Source of the DNA: M50B103 sp041667565
Lineage (GTDB): Bacteria > Fidelibacterota > Fidelibacteria > Fidelibacterales > Fidelibacteraceae
NCBI GenBank assembly: GCA_964572745.1
Contig: CAZNFT010000002.1
Span: forward strand, 36,855 to 100,854
Direction of reading: 5' to 3'
DNA length: 64,000 nt
The first letter of the stretch is position 1. Every line of letters begins with the position of its first letter. Below, piece by piece: positions 51,201 through 61,071 of this stretch. Both the position numbers and the translations under genes were made by a program. The notes beneath the pieces were generated by a model, which was not told where the DNA came from, made no database searches, and saw only the letters and a list, made by a program, of their open reading frames with translations.

Positions 51201-53366
51201 TTGTCTCACTTAAAGCGAATATGTCTATTGATTTTATTTAGTTTTTTGTTTGTTCAAGCTGCAGAGCTCAAAGGCTTAATTATCAATTCGGAAACATCTA
51301 AAGCACTAAGTTCCGCTAACATCTATTTTACTAATTCACAAATTGGCACAGTTTCGGATAAATATGGCGAATTCTCCTTAAAAATACCCACAATTGCTCA
51401 GGATACTTTATGTGTTTCAATGATGGGCTATCAAAAATATTGTCAGTTGATAAAATTTCCTGTCGATAAGGATTTCTTGATAAAATTAAGTCCCGCTGTT
51501 TTAAAGGGAGACGATGTCATCGTTTTTGCCACCCGAATTCCCGGATCTGCCAGGCAAAGTTCAATTTCTTTAGATATTATTAATCAAGATGAACTCGTTT
51601 TGTTTTCAGCCACTGATATTGCAGGAATACTTAGAGGATTACGCAGCTTACAGATCAGGGATTATGGTGGAGCAGCTGCCATGAAAACCCTTTCTTTGCG
51701 TGGCGCTACAGCAGGACAGACTTTGATCATTCTTGATGGTCAACGTTTGAATAATCCACAAAATGGAGAAGTAGATCTTTCTTTGATACCTTTGGATCAT
51801 ATAGAAAGAATTGAGGTTTTACGCGGTGGCACTTCGGCTCTTTATGGTGCTGATGCCTTGGGTGGCGTGATTTCTATAAAAACAAAAGAAGCTGCGGAAG
51901 ATAAAATTGAATTCTCATTTGAAGGCGCATTGGCATCTTTTTCTACTACCTTATTTAAAGGTGATCTTCAGCTATCAACAAATGGCTTACAACTTTTTTC
52001 TTCCTATGAACATCTAAGTTCTCAAGGTGATTTTTCCTACACCAATATCTGGGGAGAGCAATTGATTCGCGATAATAATGATATAGTACGATCTCACTTT
52101 TATTCCAAACTATCTTATACTCCCAAGAATTATAAAGTCTCCTTTTCTCTTGATGCTCTTAAGTCCGAAAGAGGTGCTCCGGGGCATATTGAACCTTATT
52201 ATCATTATGCAAGAATGGAGGATAAGCGCCAGAATTATTCTTTAGATATAGAAACTTACTCACCTGACAAGAAGCATAAATTCAGATCTCAATCTTTTTT
52301 ATTTTATAGCTCTAACCATTATATCAACGAAGACGAAAGGGATGTTTTAGTTCCTATCAATGATAAGTATTTGACGTATTCTTGGGGAGAAGAGCTACAA
52401 GTACTATCAACTTTCAGGCCGGAATTAATATTAAACTATGGTGTTAATCTGAGAGTGGACCAATTTAAGCATCAACGATTGAATATGACATTTAAGCGGA
52501 TATCCTATGATGCCTTTATTATAGATGAGAGCTATTTTGACTTTAATTCCAAGATCATTAAAGGCTTAAAAATAAGTCCATCTCTTCGATTTAATGGGAA
52601 TACGGATTTTTCCAATAAATTAACACCAAAGATCGGTCTACTGTTGGGGCTTTTTGATAATAAAACATTTGCAATCACTGCAAATGCCGGATTATCGTAT
52701 CGCTCACCGACATTTAACGATCTGTACTGGCCGGAAGACAGCTTTTCTCGCGGTAACCCGGACCTTCGGCCGGAGAGCGGCCGTGATTGGGATATGGGTC
52801 TACGCTTGAAACTTGATAGGTTGAAACTTGATATTGTGTATTTCGATCAGCATATGAGCGATCTTATTTTGTGGCAGGATCATGACGGTCTGTGGTGGCC
52901 AGAGAATGTATCAAAGGCAAGAATTCGTGGTCTGGAAAATTCTTTATCTTGGGATATTATTCCTGAACATTTAGAGCTTTATGCCCAGTATACATTTATG
53001 GATGCCCGCAATCTTTCTCAGCAATATTATAATAAATATTTAGTATATCGTCCCTTACATAGTACTCATATTCAATTAAATGGAAAAATAAATGCTCTGG
53101 GTTTATCTTTTAGAACCCATATGGAGAGCAAGCGCTATACTTTGGCTGATAATGCTGAAATTCATGCCTTAGTTCCTTATATCAAGCATGATTTTTCGGG
53201 CAATTATTGCTTAAAAACGGCCTATTCTGATATACTGTTTAAGGCCGAGATCAGAAATATTTTTGATGTCAGTTATACTTTATTAAAGGATTACCCTCTC
53301 CCCGGGAGAGAGTATATTATTTCTGTAAAATTTAACTTTAAACAAAAAATACAGGAGAGAAAATGA
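51201..53366 (+). CDS. btuB: TonB-dependent outer-membrane receptor, probable cobalamin receptor (BtuB-like)
   Basis: A 721-residue receptor: signal peptide (1-20), a CarboxypepD_reg-like domain (~21-95), a plug (~115-215, with LRGATAGQTLIILDGQRLNNP and IERIEVLRGGTSALYGADALGGVI) and a 22-strand-type barrel ending FKQ-type aromatic-rich strands. It starts with TTG at 51201 behind AAGGAG at 8 bases, directly after the cobalamin riboswitch, which is the reason for the B12 assignment. Its stop overlaps the next ATG (ATGA), so it is coupled to the propeller lipoprotein. Confidence 0.88.
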   Translation: MSHLKRICLLILFSFLFVQAAELKGLIINSETSKALSSANIYFTNSQIGTVSDKYGEFSLKIPTIAQDTLCVSMMGYQKYCQLIKFPVDKDFLIKLSPAVLKGDDVIVFATRIPGSARQSSISLDIINQDELVLFSATDIAGILRGLRSLQIRDYGGAAAMKTLSLRGATAGQTLIILDGQRLNNPQNGEVDLSLIPLDHIERIEVLRGGTSALYGADALGGVISIKTKEAAEDKIEFSFEGALASFSTTLFKGDLQLSTNGLQLFSSYEHLSSQGDFSYTNIWGEQLIRDNNDIVRSHFYSKLSYTPKNYKVSFSLDALKSERGAPGHIEPYYHYARMEDKRQNYSLDIETYSPDKKHKFRSQSFLFYSSNHYINEDERDVLVPINDKYLTYSWGEELQVLSTFRPELILNYGVNLRVDQFKHQRLNMTFKRISYDAFIIDESYFDFNSKIIKGLKISPSLRFNGNTDFSNKLTPKIGLLLGLFDNKTFAITANAGLSYRSPTFNDLYWPEDSFSRGNPDLRPESGRDWDMGLRLKLDRLKLDIVYFDQHMSDLILWQDHDGLWWPENVSKARIRGLENSLSWDIIPEHLELYAQYTFMDARNLSQQYYNKYLVYRPLHSTHIQLNGKINALGLSFRTHMESKRYTLADNAEIHALVPYIKHDFSGNYCLKTAYSDILFKAEIRNIFDVSYTLLKDYPLPGREYIISVKFNFKQKIQERK

Positions 53367-54379
53367 AAGCAAGAAAAATGACAGTTCTACTGATCGCCTC
53401 AATCATACTTTTACTATTGAACGGATGTTGGATCGATCCTACGGGGCCCGCCGCGGGAGTTGCTTCGAATGAAGCGGTTTATGTTTTAAATTCATATAGC
53501 TCAACGATATCTGTTATAGATGTTGAAGAAGATTCTGTATACAATGATGTGGCTCTAACAGGTAAATGGTCGAATCATCTTTCATTATACGAAGGGAAAC
53601 TCTATTGTGTGAACTCAGGAAGCAATAATATAAGTATTTATAATACAGCTGATATGAAGATGGAAGCTCCCATTGATCTAGGTGCCGGGAATAACCCTAT
53701 GGAAATGGTAATTCGTGATGATATTGCCTATGTCACCAATTTAATCTCAGCAAAAGTTATTAAAATCGATCTGGCGACTAAAACAGTCATTGATAGCATT
53801 GATGCAGGTGTGGGAGCTACAGCTATCGCATTGAGAGAAGATAATATCTATGTTACCAACAGCGGATATGATCCTGTGGCTTATTCTTATGATCCGGGTA
53901 CTGTATCTGTAATAGATATTAATACTGAAGAAACTTTTGCAACTATTCCCGTTGCACTTAATCCACAAGATATTGCAGTTGATGCCTTAGGCTATATTCA
54001 TGTTTTATGTTCAGGTGATTATTATAGTAAATTTGCTAAAGTATTAAAGATCGATGCCCAAAGTAATACAGTGATCGATTCCCTGTGTTTGGCTGATGGT
54101 AATTCTTCAGGTGTCATTTATATTGATAAACTTTCCGGAGTAGCTTACTGTGGGGCTTGGAATAAGCCTAGTTTAAGTTATGATACAAATACGATGGACG
54201 TGCTGAATAATGAATTTTCCTTTGAAGGTGCTAGCGGCTTTGTTACTGACGATGACGGAAATATCTGGATCAGCTATGTCAATCTGAATTCTGTCTATAA
54301 ATATGATGAAGCAGGTACAATACTAGATTCTGCTAAAGTAGGGATGGGACCGCAAAGTTTAGCCTATATCAAGAAGTAG
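53363..54379 (+). CDS. YncE-like beta-propeller lipoprotein, candidate BtuG-type cobalamin-binding protein
   Basis: A 338-residue lipoprotein (LLLLNGCW, lipid cysteine 22) with about seven blades of the YVTN/YncE type: AVYVLNSYSSTISVIDV, KLYCVNSGSNNISIYN, IAYVTNLISAKVIKIDL, NIYVTNSG and so on. In Bacteroides a surface propeller lipoprotein, BtuG, encoded beside btuB, captures B12 with extreme affinity. The same gene order under a cobalamin riboswitch, with a 4-base overlap (ATGA), suggests the same job here. Sequence similarity to BtuG itself was not tested. Confidence 0.85.
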   Translation: MKARKMTVLLIASIILLLLNGCWIDPTGPAAGVASNEAVYVLNSYSSTISVIDVEEDSVYNDVALTGKWSNHLSLYEGKLYCVNSGSNNISIYNTADMKMEAPIDLGAGNNPMEMVIRDDIAYVTNLISAKVIKIDLATKTVIDSIDAGVGATAIALREDNIYVTNSGYDPVAYSYDPGTVSVIDINTEETFATIPVALNPQDIAVDALGYIHVLCSGDYYSKFAKVLKIDAQSNTVIDSLCLADGNSSGVIYIDKLSGVAYCGAWNKPSLSYDTNTMDVLNNEFSFEGASGFVTDDDGNIWISYVNLNSVYKYDEAGTILDSAKVGMGPQSLAYIKK

Positions 54380-54693
54380 ATAGGATGAGGGGCCATTTTC
54401 TCGACAGGATAATCCTTCTACGCCCCGAAAATTCGGGGCGTAGAAGGGCACGGCAGGATTTACAAGATTGTGAAATAAATTATTTACCCTTCGCTGTGCC
54501 GTCCGAAGCTCGCGGAGCGAAGCAACGATTCATCGGAATGCAGTAGGGCATTCGCCCGATAATTCGTGGCTACAGCACATCTTCGACTTTTTCCTTTTTA
54601 CATGAAAAACGTGATTTACATCACACTTTTTTTTCCCTCTTTGTTTTTCGGGTATTTTATACATATATTTGCAAAAATTTTGAAAGGTAATGA
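54380..54693. other. Intergenic between the cobalamin operon and topA, with long hairpin
   Basis: 54414-54447 is a perfect 16-bp stem (CCTTCTACGCCCCGAA and its complement) with only two bases between, 35 bases after the lipoprotein stop. It could end the operon, but no T run follows. The rest holds GC-rich fragments such as CGAAGCTCGCGGAGCGAAG that resemble other dispersed elements. Confidence 0.7.
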
Positions 54694-57003
54694 ATGTCTC
54701 AGAATTGTATCATCGTAGAATCCCCGTCAAAAGCTAAAACTATCAAGAAATATCTTGGTAGTGATTATAATATTCTTGCAACAGTAGGTCATATCAGAGA
54801 TCTTCCTAAAAAAGATCTTGGTATTGATACAGCAAATAATTTTGAACCTAATTATGTCGCATTGCCCGGTAAAAAGGATGTAATTTCCAGTCTTAAAAAG
54901 GCCGTGAAAGCTGCTGATACTGTTTATATTGCAACAGACCCCGACCGCGAAGGGGAGGCTATTGCTTGGCATTTAACTCAAATGTTAAAGCTGGATGATA
55001 AAACGGTAAATCGTATAGCTTTTCATGAAATCACTAAAACTGCCGTTCAGGAAGCCGTGAATAATCCTCAGAAAATTAATATCGAATTAGTTAATGCACA
55101 GCAAGCTCGTCGGGTTCTTGATCGTCTTGTTGGTTTTGAATTATCTCCCTTGTTATGGCGTAAAATCAAACCTTCGCTATCAGCCGGCCGTGTTCAATCT
55201 GTAGCTGTTCGACTTATTGTAGAGCGCGAAGAAGAGATAGAGGCATTTGAAAGTGAAACATCTTTCAGAGTGACTGCCACTTTTATTTTGCCCGATGGAA
55301 CTGAAGTCAGTGGCGAGATCAGTAAACGTTTTAAAACCGAGAAAAAAGTTGAAGCTTTTCTTAATTCTTGTTTATCAGCATCATATCATATTTCCAATAT
55401 AGAAAAGAAACAAGCAAGTAAAAAAACACCGGTACCATTCACGACGTCCACACTTCAGCAGGAGGCAGGTCGAAAATTGGGCTATTCTGTGACTCAGACC
55501 ATGGTTTTAGCTCAAAAGCTTTATGAAGCCGGACATATTACCTATATGAGAACTGATTCTCTCAATCTTTCTAATACTGCTCTTGCGATGATACATGATC
55601 AGGTTGTGACCATGTTCTCTGAAGAATATTCACAAACCCGAAAATTTAAAACTAAATCCAAAGGTGCCCAAGAAGCGCATGAGGCAATTCGCCCCACAAG
55701 TATGAAACGCATTGAAGCCGGTGAAAATAAAAATCTAAAAAACCTATATAAATTAATTTGGCAGAGAACAATGGCATCTCAGATGGCTGCTGCAAAAATA
55801 GAAAAAACAACGGTTAAGATCGCTAATGATAAAAATGATGAGCTCTTTGAGGCAAAGGGCGAAGTTGTAACTTTCCCCGGTTTTTTAGCTGTTTATAAAA
55901 CCGGTGACGATGAATCCAAAATATTACCTCCCATGAAAAAAGGTGACGTGATGATCATGGATGAGATGACCGCTACTCAAAAGTTTACTCAAGCTCCATC
56001 ACGTTATTCAGAGCCAATGTTGGTTAAAAAAATGGAGGAATTGGGCATAGGCCGTCCTTCAACTTATGCACCTACTATTTCGACCATCCAAAAAAGAGCT
56101 TATGTAGAAAAAGCCAATAAAGATGGTGTTGAACGTGACTACATTGTATATATCTTAAAAAAAGATGAGATCGAGAAAAAAGTTAAGCAAGAAAAAGCCA
56201 ATGTTGTTCGTTCTAAGCTTTTTCCCACTGATATTGGTCGTGTGGTTAATAAATTTCTTGTCACATTTTTCGATGATATTTTAGATTACAATTTTACCGC
56301 ACGCATAGAAGCTGATTTTGATAAAATCGCAGATGGGAAAAAAGAATGGCATGAAATGATAGCTGAATTTTATGCTCCTTTTCATGCAAAGGTAGAAGAA
56401 ACAAAAGAAAAAAGTGAAACCTTTAAAGGCGAACGTCTTTTAGGTGTTGATCCCGAAAGCGGAAAGAATATTTATGTTAAAATTGCTCGTTTTGGACCGA
56501 TAGTACAGCTTGGGGAATCTAAATCTGAAGAAAAGCCTCGTTTTGCCTCTTTGCTGGAAGATCAGAGAATGGATTCTTTGACCCTCGAGCAAGCTTTAGA
56601 TCTTCTCTCTTTTCCGAAAACCATTGGTATTTATGAAGATGAACCTATGGTCGTTGCCTTTGGACGATTTGGACCCTACATAAAGCATAAAGCAAAATTC
56701 TACTCTATTTCTAAAGCTGATAATCCTGCCGAAGTTGGTCCGGAACGTGCAATTGAAATCATTGAAGTCAAGCGCGAAAAAGATAGAAATAAAACAATTC
56801 ACAACTTCGAAAAAGAAGGTATTCAAGTCTTGAATGGTCGTTATGGCCCCTATATTGCTTTTGATAAAACCAATTATAAGATCCCTAAAGGTACTGATCC
56901 TAAAGTATTGACGCCTGAAGCGTGCTTGGATATTATTAAAAATAGCAAGAAGCCGAAAACAAAGGCAAAACCTAAAACTAAAGCGAAAAGCAAGCAGAAA
57001 TAA
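54694..57003 (+). CDS. topA: DNA topoisomerase I
   Basis: A 769-residue type IA topoisomerase relaxing negative supercoils. The Toprim domain opens IIVESPSKAKTIKKYLG and has DPDREGEAIAWHL; the active-site tyrosine is Tyr284 in YMRTDS; IGRPSTYAPTI lies near 450. The C-terminus has three Toprim C-terminal repeats (ARFGPIVQLG, GRFGPYIKH, GRYGPYIAF) instead of zinc ribbons and ends in a Lys-rich tail. This domain set is common in FCB bacteria. Confidence 0.97.
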   Translation: MSQNCIIVESPSKAKTIKKYLGSDYNILATVGHIRDLPKKDLGIDTANNFEPNYVALPGKKDVISSLKKAVKAADTVYIATDPDREGEAIAWHLTQMLKLDDKTVNRIAFHEITKTAVQEAVNNPQKINIELVNAQQARRVLDRLVGFELSPLLWRKIKPSLSAGRVQSVAVRLIVEREEEIEAFESETSFRVTATFILPDGTEVSGEISKRFKTEKKVEAFLNSCLSASYHISNIEKKQASKKTPVPFTTSTLQQEAGRKLGYSVTQTMVLAQKLYEAGHITYMRTDSLNLSNTALAMIHDQVVTMFSEEYSQTRKFKTKSKGAQEAHEAIRPTSMKRIEAGENKNLKNLYKLIWQRTMASQMAAAKIEKTTVKIANDKNDELFEAKGEVVTFPGFLAVYKTGDDESKILPPMKKGDVMIMDEMTATQKFTQAPSRYSEPMLVKKMEELGIGRPSTYAPTISTIQKRAYVEKANKDGVERDYIVYILKKDEIEKKVKQEKANVVRSKLFPTDIGRVVNKFLVTFFDDILDYNFTARIEADFDKIADGKKEWHEMIAEFYAPFHAKVEETKEKSETFKGERLLGVDPESGKNIYVKIARFGPIVQLGESKSEEKPRFASLLEDQRMDSLTLEQALDLLSFPKTIGIYEDEPMVVAFGRFGPYIKHKAKFYSISKADNPAEVGPERAIEIIEVKREKDRNKTIHNFEKEGIQVLNGRYGPYIAFDKTNYKIPKGTDPKVLTPEACLDIIKNSKKPKTKAKPKTKAKSKQK

Positions 57004-57173
57004 TAAAGAGGCTTAGAGTATAGCAGGCTGATGGCTTAGAAACTAAACTCTAAAAATATTTAGCTCTTGACCTAAGCGTTAAGCACTACAACTCTAAGCT
57101 TAGAGTTGATATATTTGAAATGAAACTTAGTAGAGTCAAACGAAATGGCAAATAAAACGAAAGAGAATAAAAA
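57004..57173. other. Intergenic with palindrome CAACTCTAAG/CTTAGAGTTG
   Basis: A perfect 20-bp palindrome at 57089-57108 between topA and glyQS, with related words (CTAAACTCTA, CTTAGAG) around it. Purpose unknown. Confidence 0.5.
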
Positions 57174-58493
57174 ATGTCCCAGAAACCAATGTCTTATCCT
57201 TTAATGGAAAAACTTGTAGCACTTACACGCCGTCGTGGGTTTTTATTTCAGAGTTCTGAAATTTATGATGGTATTAATGCCGTTTACGATTACGGTCCCA
57301 TGGGCGTGGAATTAAAGAGAAATATCAAGAATCTCTGGTGGCAGGATATGATCACTGCTCGTGAGAATATTTTTGGTATGGATACCGCAATTTTAATGCA
57401 TCCTCGCGTATGGGAAGCTTCCGGTCATCTGGTTAATTTTAATGATCCACTGACCGAATGCAAGAAATGTAAACGTCGTTATCGTGTGGATCATTTGCCC
57501 GAAAACACTGAAAAATGTCCTGAATGTGGTGGTGAATTAACAGAGCCCAAGCAATTCAACCTGATGTTTAAAACCAAATTAGGTTCGACAGATGAAGGTG
57601 CGATGGATCTCTATCTTCGTCCCGAAACAGCTCAGGGTATATTTGTCAATTTTAACAATGTTGCATCTTCTAACCGCGTAAAATTACCTTTTGGCATTGG
57701 TCAGTTGGGTAAAGCTTTCCGTAATGAGATCACCACGGGTAACTTTATTTTCCGAACTCGCGAATTCGAGCAAATGGAAATGGAATTCTTTATTCGCCCG
57801 GGCGAAAATGCCGAATGGTTAGAATATTGGTCTCAAGAAAGATTAAACTGGTATATCTCACTTGGTATTGATCCTAAAAAACTTCAGTTGCGTCCTCATG
57901 GTGATGACGAATTAGCGCATTATTCTGCAGCGTGCTACGATGTGGAATATGAATTTCCCTATGGTTTTTCAGAAATTGAAGGTATTGCGGATCGCGGTAC
58001 ATTTGATCTGGATCAGCATATTGAGCACAGTAAAAAGAAAATGCACTATGTAGATCAGGAAAATCGTGGCGCTAAGATCGTTCCTGCCGTTGTCGAAACA
58101 TCTGCCGGTGTTGATAGAACCGTTTTAATGGTCATGGCAGACGCTTATTGGGAAGATGAAGAGAATGATCGTATCGTCATGCGTTTTTCTCCTAAAGTAG
58201 CTCCATATAAAGTAGCTGTATTTCCATTATTCAAAAAAACCGGCATGCCGGAGCTTGCTCGAAAAGTCTATGATGATCTGCGCAAACATGTAGCCACGGT
58301 TTATGATGATGGTGGCTCAATTGGCAAACGTTATCGTCGCCAAGATGAAATAGGAACACCATTTTGTCTGACCATTGATCATGAATCTCTTGAAGATAAT
58401 TGTGTAACACTTCGTGATCGTGATTCACTTGCACAAGAACGCATTCCTATTGACAAAATTGTAGGCATGATCATAGAAAAGGTAAATGCTTAA
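57174..58493 (+). CDS. glyQS: Glycyl-tRNA synthetase (single-chain type)
   Basis: A 439-residue class II enzyme of the homodimeric type. It opens with LTRRRGFLFQSSEIY and YDYGPMGVELKRN, has a small zinc site CKKCKRRY...CPECGG (100-127), motif 2 FRNEITTGNFIFRTREFEQMEMEFF and motif 3 AGVDRTVLMVMADAY. The anticodon domain begins VAPYKVAVFPLFKK near 340. Complete in length for this family. A heptamer tract follows the gene. Confidence 0.96.
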   Translation: MSQKPMSYPLMEKLVALTRRRGFLFQSSEIYDGINAVYDYGPMGVELKRNIKNLWWQDMITARENIFGMDTAILMHPRVWEASGHLVNFNDPLTECKKCKRRYRVDHLPENTEKCPECGGELTEPKQFNLMFKTKLGSTDEGAMDLYLRPETAQGIFVNFNNVASSNRVKLPFGIGQLGKAFRNEITTGNFIFRTREFEQMEMEFFIRPGENAEWLEYWSQERLNWYISLGIDPKKLQLRPHGDDELAHYSAACYDVEYEFPYGFSEIEGIADRGTFDLDQHIEHSKKKMHYVDQENRGAKIVPAVVETSAGVDRTVLMVMADAYWEDEENDRIVMRFSPKVAPYKVAVFPLFKKTGMPELARKVYDDLRKHVATVYDDGGSIGKRYRRQDEIGTPFCLTIDHESLEDNCVTLRDRDSLAQERIPIDKIVGMIIEKVNA

Positions 58494-58530
58494 AAAAGCT
58501 TAGTGTTGAGCTGTTTAGAAGCTTAGCTTC

Positions 58531-58577
58531 TGATCAGAGATCAGAGATCAGTGATCAGTGATCACTGATCTCTGGCT
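58531..58577. repeat. Degenerate heptanucleotide tract (ATCAGNG)
   Basis: ATCAGAG, ATCAGAG, ATCAGTG, ATCAGTG, ATCACTG and then the inverse GATCTCTG. Same family as the tract at 467, about 40 bases after glyQS. Confidence 0.85.
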
Positions 58578-58629
58578 TCTCTTTCAACACTTCAACAATT
58601 AAGTGTTTATTATTATTCATATCTTACTA

Positions 58630-58706
58630 TATTCAACCGCTTTGTGGTTGTTCATCAGAGGGCGTAAATTTGTCTATTATATTTAACCGCTCTGCGGTTG
58701 AAGACT
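58630..58706. repeat. Two related AACCGC hairpins
   Basis: CAACCGCTTTGTGGTTG and TTAACCGCTCTGCGGTTGA lie ~50 bases apart, both preceded by CTATAT-T-like AT words. They are small REP-like palindromes. Confidence 0.7.
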
Positions 58707-58817
58707 CTGTATTCCTTTAGCCCTTAAAAGTAAAAAATATACCCTGTACATGATATTTTCTTATTCAACACTTCAACGATTCAACATTTCAACAATTTAT
58801 CCTTAGTAATTGCGTCT

Positions 58818-58871
58818 TTACACCTTCGCTCCTGCGGAGCTTCGGTGCACAGGTCGGCGCACAGGTGTATG
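58818..58871. repeat. Dispersed hairpin element (ACACCT...AGGTGT), best copy
   Basis: ACACCTTCGCTCC-TGC-GGAGCTTCGG followed by TGCACAGGTCGGCG and AGGTGT. Inner stem GCTCC/GGAGC, outer stem ACACCT/AGGTGT. An almost identical inverted copy lies at about 30975-31015 and weaker ones at 26318 and 50855. Confidence 0.8.
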
Positions 58872-58879
58872 TGGTCTTT

Positions 58880-59338
58880 TTATATTTTATCTTTTTCCGC
58901 TTGAGTTAAAAACTTATCCAAGGCATTGGTAAAATCCTGCACATTATGCTTATCCAAAGGTGGTGGACCGCCGCTGATGGCACCACCTATACGAAGGGTT
59001 TCCATGAAATCACGCATGCTTAAACGAGCTTTAATATTATCTATAGTGTACATTTCACCACGAGGATTAAGCGCTACGGCTCCTTTATCTATGGCATCTG
59101 AAGCCATAGGAATATCAGCAGTAATAACCAGATCATTTTTATCAAGTAATTCAAGGACCTTTTCATCCGCTTCGTTAAAAGCATCTCCAACTTGAATAAA
59201 ATTGAAGAGATCCGATTCCGGGATGCGCATAAATTGATTGGCAACCAAAGTGACTTCTATTTTTCGTCGTCGGGCGACTTTGTAAATCACATTTTTAATT
59301 ACATTAGGACAGGCATCTGCGTCCACCCATATTTTCAT
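58880..59338 (-). CDS. yaiI: YaiI/YqxD family protein (UPF0178, PIN-like)
   Basis: A 152-residue protein opening MKIWVDADACPNVIK, the family signature with acidic residues as in PIN-type nucleases, and containing DLVITADIPMASDAI with NPRGEMY. Acidic residues at 6, 8 and in TADIP suggest a metal site, but no activity is established for the family. AGGAT precedes the ATG. Confidence 0.93.
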   Translation of the reverse strand: MKIWVDADACPNVIKNVIYKVARRRKIEVTLVANQFMRIPESDLFNFIQVGDAFNEADEKVLELLDKNDLVITADIPMASDAIDKGAVALNPRGEMYTIDNIKARLSMRDFMETLRIGGAISGGPPPLDKHNVQDFTNALDKFLTQAEKDKI

Positions 59339-59418
59339 ATTATCCTCCGAGAAGTGAGTAATTTAGAGAAGCTTTTGCATAAGTTAGCACGATCTGATTT
59401 ATAAACATGCTTTATATT

Positions 59419-59982
59419 TTATATAATAAAACCATAAAACAGCAAGCCTAAGGCAGCTGATATAAAAAGAAAGACAACAGGATGCACTTTTTTACATTTA
59501 CGCATGCCTATAAATGATAAGACCATCAGTATTAATCCAAACCAGTTAAAATCGATACCAGCATCGTTTTTTGATATGAAGATCGTTGAGTAGGCAATGG
59601 ATAAAAATGCCGTAAATATAAGAGCTATAACAGCCGGTCTTAAGAAAAGGAAAACACCTATAACATATTTGTTCGATGAAAATTTCCTTGCGATATAAAA
59701 GATGCATAAAATTATAATAAAGGGTGGTAATAGTATTCCGGTTGCAGCAGAAATTACACCTAAGATCCCGGCGAGATCATATCCAATAAATGTGCCAATG
59801 TTTATTGCAAATACTCCGGGAGTACTTTCTGCGATACCTATGAAATTGATCAGGGTTTCAGCATCTATCCAGCCTTTTCCTATGACAGTAGATTGAATTA
59901 GGGGTATCATTGCGTACCCGCCGCCGACCGTAAAAAGGGAGATCTTGAAAAAACTTAAAAAAAGGTCAAGTAAAATATTCAT
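59419..59982 (-). CDS. Chromate transporter family, second half-subunit
   Basis: A 187-residue membrane protein, one ChrA domain: VGGGYAMIPLIQ at ~19-30 and GIAESTPGVFAINIGTF at ~49-65 are the family motifs, followed by four hydrophobic helices. Long ChrA proteins have two such domains in one chain; here they are split over two genes overlapping by four bases (ATGA). The pair probably forms a heterodimer exporting chromate or another oxyanion. Confidence 0.92.
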   Translation of the reverse strand: MNILLDLFLSFFKISLFTVGGGYAMIPLIQSTVIGKGWIDAETLINFIGIAESTPGVFAINIGTFIGYDLAGILGVISAATGILLPPFIIILCIFYIARKFSSNKYVIGVFLFLRPAVIALIFTAFLSIAYSTIFISKNDAGIDFNWFGLILMVLSFIGMRKCKKVHPVVFLFISAALGLLFYGFII

Positions 59983-60611
59983 AGCTTATTTCCCTTGTCC
60001 TTAGTGCTGTTTAGCTTATTATTTTTCTTGTATTTATCTTGGATAAATGTATAAAAAAGACCAATCAAAATAGCTCCAACAATGATAAATATATTATCGA
60101 AGCCCAATATGTTAAAAGCAGAAAGTATACTGAAAACAAGTGATATGAATAAGATTGCAAAAACTGCGGGTCTTTTTTCTTTTTTTAAAAAACCACCTAG
60201 ATTTATGACAGCATTTAATACAAGTGCAGAAACTCCTGCTCGCATTCCAAGAAAGGCGTAACGCAGATATTGATTATCAAAGAATGGAGTTAAAAAAGCT
60301 GAAATTAAGGTGATAATGATAAGTGCAGGAAGCAAGACTGAAACAGATGCGATAAAAGCTCCCACAAAACCAGCTACTTTTGCTCCTAAGTAAGTCGCCA
60401 TGTTTAATGCTATGGGACCGGGAGTACTTTCTGCAATAGCGATAACATTTAACATTTCTTCTGACTCTATCCATTTTTTCTTTGTAACCGCTTCTCTTTC
60501 TATGATTGAGATCATAGCATAACCACCGCCAAAAGTAAAGGCTCCTATTTTGAAAAATGTTAAAGCTAAGTCGATCAGATCAGATAGTGTGTTTTTTGAT
60601 TTTTGTTTCAT
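59979..60611 (-). CDS. Chromate transporter family, first half-subunit
   Basis: A 210-residue ChrA-type domain with FGGGYAMISIIE at ~27-38 and AIAESTPGPIALNMATYLG at ~58-76 and about five membrane helices; the end is Lys/Asn-rich and cytoplasmic. It is the upstream member of the split pair. Short-chain ChrA pairs of this kind exist in other bacteria. Confidence 0.92.
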   Translation of the reverse strand: MKQKSKNTLSDLIDLALTFFKIGAFTFGGGYAMISIIEREAVTKKKWIESEEMLNVIAIAESTPGPIALNMATYLGAKVAGFVGAFIASVSVLLPALIIITLISAFLTPFFDNQYLRYAFLGMRAGVSALVLNAVINLGGFLKKEKRPAVFAILFISLVFSILSAFNILGFDNIFIIVGAILIGLFYTFIQDKYKKNNKLNSTKDKGNKL

Positions 60612-60739
60612 ATTTCTAAATTTATTCCTTCAGGATCTGTAATAGTAGAGAAAATATTTTAATCATCAGTCATATCTTTTAGAATATTGGACAGGCAGCA
60701 ATCTTAGCCCGTATTTTTAATTTTCCTTCAATTAAGCGC

Positions 60740-60943
60740 TCAGCTGATAATGTTTTTTATGCGACCGACTTTACCGTCGCTGAGTTGAACTTTTATTCCA
60801 TGTGGATGTGTTGATGAATTTGTCAGGATACGCTTTACAATTCCCCATGTCAATTCACCGGAAGGCTGATGATGCTTCTGCACTATGTCTACTTCCATGC
60901 CGACCTTAATATTGCTACGATATGTGCCATCATGATTTAACAT
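60740..60943 (-). CDS. ywbE: YwbE family protein (DUF2196)
   Basis: A 67-residue protein: RSNIKVGMEVDIVQKHHQ, then LTWGIVKRILTNSSTHPHGIKVQL and DGKVGRIKNI, the whole of the YwbE domain. Function unknown; the fold is probably a small beta barrel. The longest frame begins at 60994, but the ATG at 60943 has AAGGA upstream and fits the family length. Confidence 0.9.
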   Translation of the reverse strand: MLNHDGTYRSNIKVGMEVDIVQKHHQPSGELTWGIVKRILTNSSTHPHGIKVQLSDGKVGRIKNIIS

Positions 60944-61071
60944 ACAATTTCCTTTTGACCTTGCTATATTTTTTACTGTTTGGAAAAAATACAAACAAAT
61001 GAATATATGTATTTTAGCTGTGTTTATCCGTTTTCCTGCATAAATATACTTCCGGGACTTTCAAAAAGGTC

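Larger units (their letters stand above)
58494..58879. other. Intergenic region of mixed repeats after glyQS
   Basis: Holds a heptamer tract, two AACCGC hairpins and a good copy of the dispersed ACACCT...AGGTGT element (separate entries). No gene is supported. Confidence 0.7.
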
